Assembly: GCA_021234155.1 (NCBI GenBank) | Contig: JAJEKV010000013.1 | Span: forward strand, 9,526,031-9,590,030 | DNA length: 64,000 bases | Reading direction: 5' to 3' | Source of the DNA: Isoetes taiwanensis | Lineage: Eukaryota; Streptophyta; Lycopodiopsida; Isoetales; Isoetaceae | Shown here: one piece after another, positions 57,741 through 64,000 of the stretch | Position numbering within the stretch: position 1 is the first letter of the stretch | Layout: every line of letters begins with the position of its first letter | Translations under genes and position numbers: made by a program | The notes under the pieces: model-generated | The model's input: the letters and a program-made list of their open reading frames with translations, nothing else | What the model was told of the DNA's origin: nothing | Databases searched by the model: none

Positions 57741-59075
57741 AAGTTCTAAGACTGAACCAAATTTGTAAAACTTTGTATTTGCTTTAAACTTTTTAGTTGC
57801 TCTAGAAAAGAAGAAGAAGCAAGTGTTATCAAATGTAAGGAGACCCCATCTTCTGAAGTGAAAGAGAAATTTGAAATAATAGAGTGTGAAATTGGAAAGA
57901 AAGAGAGATCAGGATACATTCTTAAGCAATGTAGAATTCAAAGTCGACCACTACAGTCATAAGAGCCCAGACTGCATTCTTTATCATGCTTAATCTTGGG
58001 AATTCAATATCAGAGTTTAAAGAAAGAGCATGGCTACTTTAGCTCGGATCTGCCTCTCCGGTTTGCCATGTACATTTGATGAGGATGCAAAGAATGCATC
58101 ATTTAACCTTCTGAATTTGCCACCATTTCTGATCCATCATTTTTTCTCGCTTAATGTTGGCACGATCTTCACTTCCATTATCGCCATACCCGACCTTTGG
58201 CACTCAAGCTTGCAAAAATAGGCCAAAGATATGAAAAAGGTGATGTGCAAAATGCATGAAACTCCTTAATTAATACGTCCAGTGAAATTTGCAGCGCCTT
58301 GAGACCACAGCAAGACCGTGGTTGGAAGAGGAAGATATGTACAAATTTAAAAAACATTTCTTATTCTTAAAAAGTGGTTTATTTTACGGCCTATAGTTGT
58401 TTTATCTGGCCTATAATTCATCTTCAAAACAAGACCCAATTCCTGATAGTAAGATCATTATCGAAATTATAGGTACACCATTATTGATCCAATTATCTTA
58501 GATGGTAAATCGAAATAGATGGTCTTTTTGAATGCCAGGAAATCTGCCATTTGGGGCCTTTTGTCTCAAAATAGCCTGATGTTGTGCTTAAATATCGGTA
58601 GTATTTCAAGAAAAATTTTGGGCTATAGTTTCTTGAGCACCGAAATCAGGTGCTTGTCTCAAACCCAAAATTTAAAACCAGATATTTGCTTATTAAATGT
58701 TCCAGAGTGAGGTTTCTTGAATGCTAAGAAATCCAAGGTCTTGAAGCTATCTATTTAATGCATTGAATGTCGTTATCAAGTTTCTTCAGTATACACGTGT
58801 TAGTTTTTAGAAAAACTAAAGCTGAAAATTAAACCCTCCCAATCTTCCAAAACAATTCACCTGGTGGAAACACCTCAAAGATGCTTCAACCAAACTCAAT
58901 TACTCAAAATCAAGTTTGAGAACTATTCTAATATTGTCCATTTTAAAGTTATGATCTTTCACTCTAAGTTCAATGAGTGAATGCATGCATGCATGTATAT
59001 CATTTACCATATAAATCTAATATACTGAACATTCTTGTAGAGATATACTACACTTAAAGAGAAAGAAAGTGCAAG
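57741..59075. other. No gene seen
   Basis: AT-rich. A 63-codon frame at 58030 (MATLARICLSGLPCTFDEDA) is not recognisable. Confidence 0.3.
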
Positions 59076-59720
59076 ATGAGGAAGTACAACATCTTGTTTA
59101 TTGGAGCTGGGATCACAGGCCTGACCACGGCCCACGTCCTCATTGACAAAGGACATCATGTCGATGTCCTTGCACAAAACTATGTCGGAGGCACACGTCG
59201 TTTGACGTTTGAAATTGCTGGCGTGTTATGGGAATGGCCTCCTGCTATGTATGGCAACAATACCTACACTATGTCAATGTATTTTTGTGTTTATGGCAAT
59301 TTAAACTCTAAACATGTTATGTTTCCCTAGAGCGCCATACAAATAAAATATCCCTACAAAAGTCAAAAGTTTGGTGCATGGTTTCTAATAAAAGATTCAA
59401 GGAATTGGCAATTGTGCAAAATTCTGGAGTAAAAATGAGAATGTCCAATTTCTTCTTCACAAAAAGCATTGATAGTTGTCCGCACCAAGTCAAGAAGATG
59501 CAAGAAATTGCTAGCCACGTAGAAGGATTTACGTCATGATCCACGGATCATTCGGGAGGCGAGCATAATTCCTTCCTATGGACTAGTAGATGCTTACCAG
59601 CATCTAGCATCGACAATTGATGCAGAAGCATACATGGCCTTTGTGACTACATTAATCATGCCAAGTGGATGGCCGACATTTGCTCAACAAATTATAAAAT
59701 CTTGAGGGAACTTGCTCTCC
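59076..59720 (+). pseudogene. D-amino-acid oxidase-like pseudogene (FAD-dependent)
   Basis: Exon 1, from ATG 59076: MRKYNILFIGAGITGLTTAH, a Rossmann GxGxxG dinucleotide-binding start (GAGITG), followed by GHHVDVLAQNYVGGTRRLTF and AGVLWEWPPA, as in D-amino-acid oxidases, which bind FAD and oxidise D-amino acids. After an intron-like stretch (about 59270-59345), shifted frames give RFKELAIVQNSGVKMRMSNF, QVKKMQEIASHVEGF, HDPRIIREASIIPSYGLVDA and YQHLASTIDAEAYMAFVTTL, again in oxidase order. Then it stops; the C-terminal catalytic half is absent. At least two frameshifts. The domain identification is from motif memory. Confidence 0.65.
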
Positions 59721-60199
59721 TCCTCTTTGGCCTCTTGAATTTCCATGGAAAAAGGGTAGTGGCAAGCCCGGAGAAGAGAGGTGAAAGATCTCTTCCCTCA
59801 TGTGAAGGTTCCTTGAAGCCTTGTATTTCCATAAGTGGTGCACCCCATTTTTTTCCCATATCTTTTCTATTGTTCCTTTTTTATACTATTCCATTTTCTA
59901 TATTTTCGTACTGTTCCCTTGATGATTTTTCCTTTTCCAAAATTTCTCTTCCACTTTTTACATCTTTCTTTTGCCTTGGAGCAACATTAAATTTGGTCTC
60001 AATCTTTGCCTTTGAGGTGAATGATGGGGATGTGGGGAAATCTGTCATCAAAGACTTAGGATTGAGATTATTAGATTGCAGTTAGTGTTAGGCGGCCAGC
60101 GACCCATATGTGCCCTCAAGATTAGACATCCCAGATTATCAAAAGGTCCTTGAATGGTCCAGACTCACTTAACTTGATGGCCTAGAGTCATTCAATTCG
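59721..60199. other. No gene seen
   Basis: A 138-codon frame (59669-60085) is mostly hydrophobic low-complexity sequence. Not supported as a gene. Confidence 0.3.
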
Positions 60200-60440
60200 A
60201 TAGTAAAAGGGTGAAGAGGAAAGGAAAAAGGGTAAATGAAAAAGGGAAAAGGAAGGGGGAAATGAAAAAGGAATGGGAAAGGAAAAAATGAAAGGGAAAA
60301 CAAAAATGGGAAAAGGGGATGCGAAAAAAGAGAAAGAGAAAATGAAAAAAGGGAAAGAATATGGAGGAAATGGGATATGAAAATAGGAAGGGGGAAAATA
60401 TAAAAGGAAGGAGCTAGGCAGGGCAAAAAAAGGGGGAAAA
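60200..60440 (+). repeat. Purine-rich tract, GGGAAAAGG type
   Basis: About 240 bases almost only A and G (GAAAAAGGGAAAAGGAAGGG and variants). Confidence 0.9.
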
Positions 60441-60863
60441 GTGGTTGAATGCTCTTCATTGTGTAGTTACAGCTCCTAGATTATGCCCAAGTTGGAAACC
60501 ATTTCTATAGTAAAATTTATGACATATGTCTCTTATGCCATAAGTCAGATATTTTTTTTTGTAATATCATATATGAGATATGTCACACGGTACATGTAAT
60601 GTCATATAGCATATGTCTCATAAGTCATATATATGTCTTTGTACGGGGAATTTTTCTTGGAGGATATTTTCTTTATTGGTTAAGAGGGTTTTTTTTATTT
60701 CTGGTAGACGAAATTGTGAATTTTTTGGTGGCATTAACATATAGATAGGATCTTTGGTGCCTAGGATTATAACTTGAATGGACAGTTGATTTAAATGGAG
60801 AATAACTTGGCACACATTTATTTAACGAAGTAATTGAAAGAAAACATAGAAAATGAACATGTT

Positions 60864-62547
60864 TCAAAGGATTGTAACTACAGGTTGGATGATGTCAATA
60901 GTCAATCTTGGATCTTGGTTTAATAGCCTTGCAAAGACATACATTATATGCTTGCATGGAGTATACTGCTTCTTCATTGTTCTAGCCTGGAAACCTGCAC
61001 ATGTGCATGTTGGATATTTGCAAATGCTTACCTTGTAAAGTTTCGTTTGGCCGTCTAATACAATACTCAACATGTAAGTGAGGTATGATGAATCTCGTTG
61101 AAAGCAGTTCACATTCCAAATGTAGAGCTTGTTCAAGTCTGATTTCTGCATCCTTCCCCAATTTTGTCCTTCTATTCATGTTTTTTGCAAACCGCTCCAT
61201 AACTGTCATGGGCTTACTTGCCATAGTGCAATCATTGTGCTCACTAGAAGCTGTAGCATTGCATGAATTGATCCCTCTAATAGAGAAACTTCCTCTCTCC
61301 AATATTGCCAACTCTTCGCTGTTTAGATTGATCCCGGCCAATCAACAGGTCTAACTGGCACATGTACTATATTGGTAGAGGGATACCATGTGTGTTGCAT
61401 ATGATCAGGGCAAAACCAAAAATTTTGTACGACATCCCTTCCATTTGCTTTCCTTACCCCTGTAAAACATGGTGCTGCTTGGGCCGGCTTTGAGCTCTTC
61501 AACATCATTACATTATTAAGCTTCTTCCAGAACTTTGCTTGCTTTTATCTTGAGTTTTCATCTCACAAGTTGCTATTGTCAATAAACAACGATACCGAAA
61601 ATTATAGAGAAAAGAAGTAAATATGTGTCATTAAAATGAATAAAATAGAAGTCCAATGAGTACCTAGGGTCATAAATATGACAAGCCAAAGTTGTCCATC
61701 CAAGTATACGTTTAACATGATCAAAATGAACCCAAGAATTTTCCAAGTCACCTCCAGGGCGCATTCTGTGAACAAGCTCCACTCCAGATCCAGGACCAAT
61801 TGTGGACATTTTGAATATATAACATCGACCAGTATGTTCATTGTGAAGTTGGTAGGGAAACTTGGATCCATGAAAGAATTGATATCTGCGATCTTTGCTT
61901 TTAGGTAAAGAATCTTCCCAATCTCATCTTTTTATGTGGTGCGACGCTCCAATGTCTTATTTATCCATTGACGTATCATTTAGAACCAAGAAAATTGTCA
62001 AAAGACAAAAGAGATATATATTAAAAGCAATATCTATATTAAGAAAAGTAGCTTCGTTTATTGCAAAGAGGCTCCAATTGTCATCAATTTTATCTCGATC
62101 CGACATGTGAATGTCAAGAAGCTTCCTCTGTTGATATCAAACTATTGATTGTTATTTCCATGGCAATCTCTTTCTCTATTTCTTTTGGCCCTTTCCTAAG
62201 AAGCAGCTCCTAATCGGACTTTGATTGAACCATTTTTTTGCATTTGCACTAGTGCTTCCGCGACTTGGTAGTGATCTAAGCTGGGTGTTCATGCCTACCA
62301 ATATGAATGGCCAATCTAGTGTACACGAAATTGTCGGACAAACGTAATAGATTATACATTGGCATAATGCGATGCATGAAGGTTGTTCATCACAATATTC
62401 ACAAGCCAATACACCTGCATCCTTAGACAACGGACCAATAAGAGGTTGCCTTTTCAGAGTTCCCTTCCATTGAACATCATTTTCAAAACCTCTAGAAAGA
62501 AAATAATCACATCTTATGTGCCCACAACATTTGGAATACTTAACCAC
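60864..62547 (-). pseudogene. SWIM zinc-finger protein of transposase type, multi-exon remnant
   Basis: Minus-strand fragments in order. 62547-62176: KCCGHIRCDYF, WKGTLKRQPLIGPLSKDAGV, CEYCDEQPSCIALCQ, a Cys-rich part. Around 61720: RILGWTTLACHIYDPRY. 61508-61323: NFWFCPDHMQHTWYPSTNIV, HVPVRPVDWPGS. About 61200: LEQALHLECELLSTRF. 61060-60950: a SWIM finger YPTCTCAGFQARTMKKQYTP, CKHIMYVF (C-X-C-X14-C-X-H). SWIM fingers end MULE/FAR1-like proteins and other plant transposase-derived proteins. Introns and shifts prevent a single model. The exact family is uncertain. Confidence 0.55.
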
Positions 62548-62591
62548 ACCATCAAATGCTTGACTTGTTTTCTCTGGCTTGCTCCAGAGTC

Positions 62592-64000
62592 GTCGGATCT
62601 GTCAATCCTACGGCCCAGACTGTATGTTGAAGTCTCTGGACACCTCTCGTTTCGATTATGCTCATTTATGCTCATTTATGATTGGGGACTCCTATGATTT
62701 TAAGATGTCAAATACGAGTTTGCCTAAGGTTTTGATGGTATATCGAGCCTCTATACGGTTTTAGAATATGAAATACGGGGATTCGAACCTCTACCAAAAT
62801 AACTCAATGTCCTAATAAGACTACTTTAACCAATCTAAGTAGTGAGCTAATGTGATTTTTTTTAATCTTAAATCCATGTTTTTTTTTATAATAACCCATT
62901 GAATTGTTTTAGGGATATGGTCTATGGTTTCAAGAATTATATCTATATCAAATCCCACGGAACCCCGTTATTTTGCTACATATTCTAAAGCGAGGTGCAC
63001 CCTGGACAACCGTCGTCGGATACGTCAATCCTACCCCGCATCAGATATGTTGAAGTCTCACGGACACCTCTCGTTTCGATTATGCTCATTTATGCTCATT
63101 TATGATTGGGGACTCCTATGATTTTAAGATGTCAAATCTGAGTTTGCCTAAGGTTTTGATGGTATGGGAGCCTCTATACGGTTTTAGAATATGAAATCTG
63201 GGATTGAACCTCTACCAAAATAACTCAATGTCCTAATAAGACTACTTTAACCAATCTAACTAGTGAGCTAATGTGATTTTTTTTTATCTTAAATCCATGT
63301 TTTTTTTATAATAACCCATTGAATTGTTTTAGGGATATGGTCTATGGTTTCAAGAATTATATCTATATCAAATCCCCCTGAACCCCCCATTTATTTTGCT
63401 ACATATTCTAAACGAGGTGCACCCGGACAACCATGCCGTCGGATCATCAATCCTACGCCCAGGTATGTTGAAGTCTCTGGACACCTCTCGTTCGATTATG
63501 CTCATTTATGCTCATTTATGATTGGGGACTCCTATGATTTTAAGATGTCAAATACGAGAGTTTGCCTAAGGTTTTGATGGTATATCGAGCCTCTATCACG
63601 GTTTTAGAATATGAAATGCTGAGGATTAGAACCTCTACCAAAATAACTCAATGTCCTAATAAGACTACTTTAACCAATCTAACTAGTGAGCTAATGTGAT
63701 TTTTTTTATCTTAAATCCATTTTTTTATAATAACCCATTGAATTGTTTTAGGGATATGGTCTATGGTTTCAAGAATTATATCTATATCAAATCCCACGAA
63801 CCCCCTCGTTATTTTGCTACATATTCTAAGCGAGGTGCACCACGGACAACCCACCGATCGTCGGATCTGTCAATCCTCGGCCCGGGTGTATGTTGAAGTC
63901 TCTGGACACCTCTCGTTTCGATTATGCTCATTTATGATTGGGGACTCCTATGATTTTAAGATGTCAAATACAGAGTTTGCCTAAGGTTTTTTGATGGTAT
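62592..64000 (+). repeat. Satellite, unit about 422 bp, 3.3 units to window end
   Basis: The anchor GTCGGAT-GTCAATCCT recurs at 62592, 63016, 63438 and 63860. All units contain GGACACCTCTCGTTTCGATT, ATGATTGGGGACTCCTATGA, CTCAATGTCCTAATAAGACT and GATATGGTCTATGGTTTCAA. The array continues past the window. Each unit carries a tRNA-like stretch on the minus strand. Confidence 0.92.
62757..62850 (-). other. tRNA-like / Pol III promoter-like segment in satellite unit 1
   Basis: On the minus strand CTACTTAGATTGGTTAAAGT resembles a D-arm and A box, and AGGTTCGAATCCCC is a near-perfect T-arm and B box, about 45 bases apart. Later units have mutated B boxes (for example GGTTCAATCCC in unit 2). Confidence 0.5.

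Noticed and set aside
60169-60459. Phe/Pro/Leu-rich minus ORF
   Set aside because: Translation of a simple purine tract, with no other support.
62592-64000. CRISPR-like array
   Set aside because: Units of 422 bp repeat in full without unique spacers, and the window is plant DNA.

Overview
This window is plant nuclear DNA dominated by transposable elements. The evidence is plant-type LTR retrotransposons with initiator-methionine-tRNA primer sites, GT-AG introns, TATA promoters, foldback and hAT-like MITEs, tandem satellites and long AT-rich decayed stretches. I cannot name the species. Nearly every long reading frame is broken by stops and indels, so most calls are remnants.

The central feature is a family of Ty3/gypsy LTR retrotransposons that carry an extra histone H3-like gene between the 5' LTR/primer site and gag. 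Four copies are visible (A, B, C, D). Three start with a recognisable H3 tail: MARTKQTYRK (A, 11988 minus), MARTKQTAR (C, 25159 plus) and MAHTKCTARK (D, 47084 minus). All four end in parts of an H3 histone fold; the best (B, 20820-21190 minus) is about 83% identical to canonical plant H3 by my hand alignment. A second extra gene (ORF-X, with its own TATA box) lies between the H3-like gene and gag in A and B, and probably in D. Short hairpins of about 60-75 bp, not conserved in sequence between lineages, sit upstream of several of these internal promoters.

Layout. 1-1204: gag/protease part of element B (minus). 1205-17791: element A, complete and minus (3' LTR, pol, gag, ORF-X, hairpins, H3-like gene, PBS, 5' LTR), inserted into the gag of B; its 5' LTR is split by a 3.6 kb TIR transposon at 14012-17588. 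17792-24823: 5' half of element B (gag start, ORF-X, H3-like gene, foldback MITE, PBS, 5' LTR). 24824-26885: element C, plus strand (hairpin, TATA, H3-like gene, hairpin, LTR fragment). 27.0-29.2 kb: palindromic repeats, a MITE and a pol fragment. 29.2-38.3 kb: mostly unassigned, with one probable spliced host gene (30728-31735) and local tandem duplications. 38.3-48.8 kb: element D (minus), split by element E (39434-45915, plus), a chromodomain Ty3/gypsy element with both LTRs and a 5-bp target duplication. 48.8-64 kb: a hAT-like MITE, tandem repeats, a decayed gene of transposon type, a small intact ORF with an H3-tail-like start (56834), a D-amino-acid-oxidase-like pseudogene, a SWIM-zinc-finger pseudogene and a satellite of about 422 bp.

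Working idea (inference): these elements captured a histone H3 gene. Its product could enter or mimic chromatin, or compete for readers of the H3 tail. This is notable because the same elements appear to encode a chromodomain-like integrase tail, a domain class that in chromoviruses binds methylated H3.
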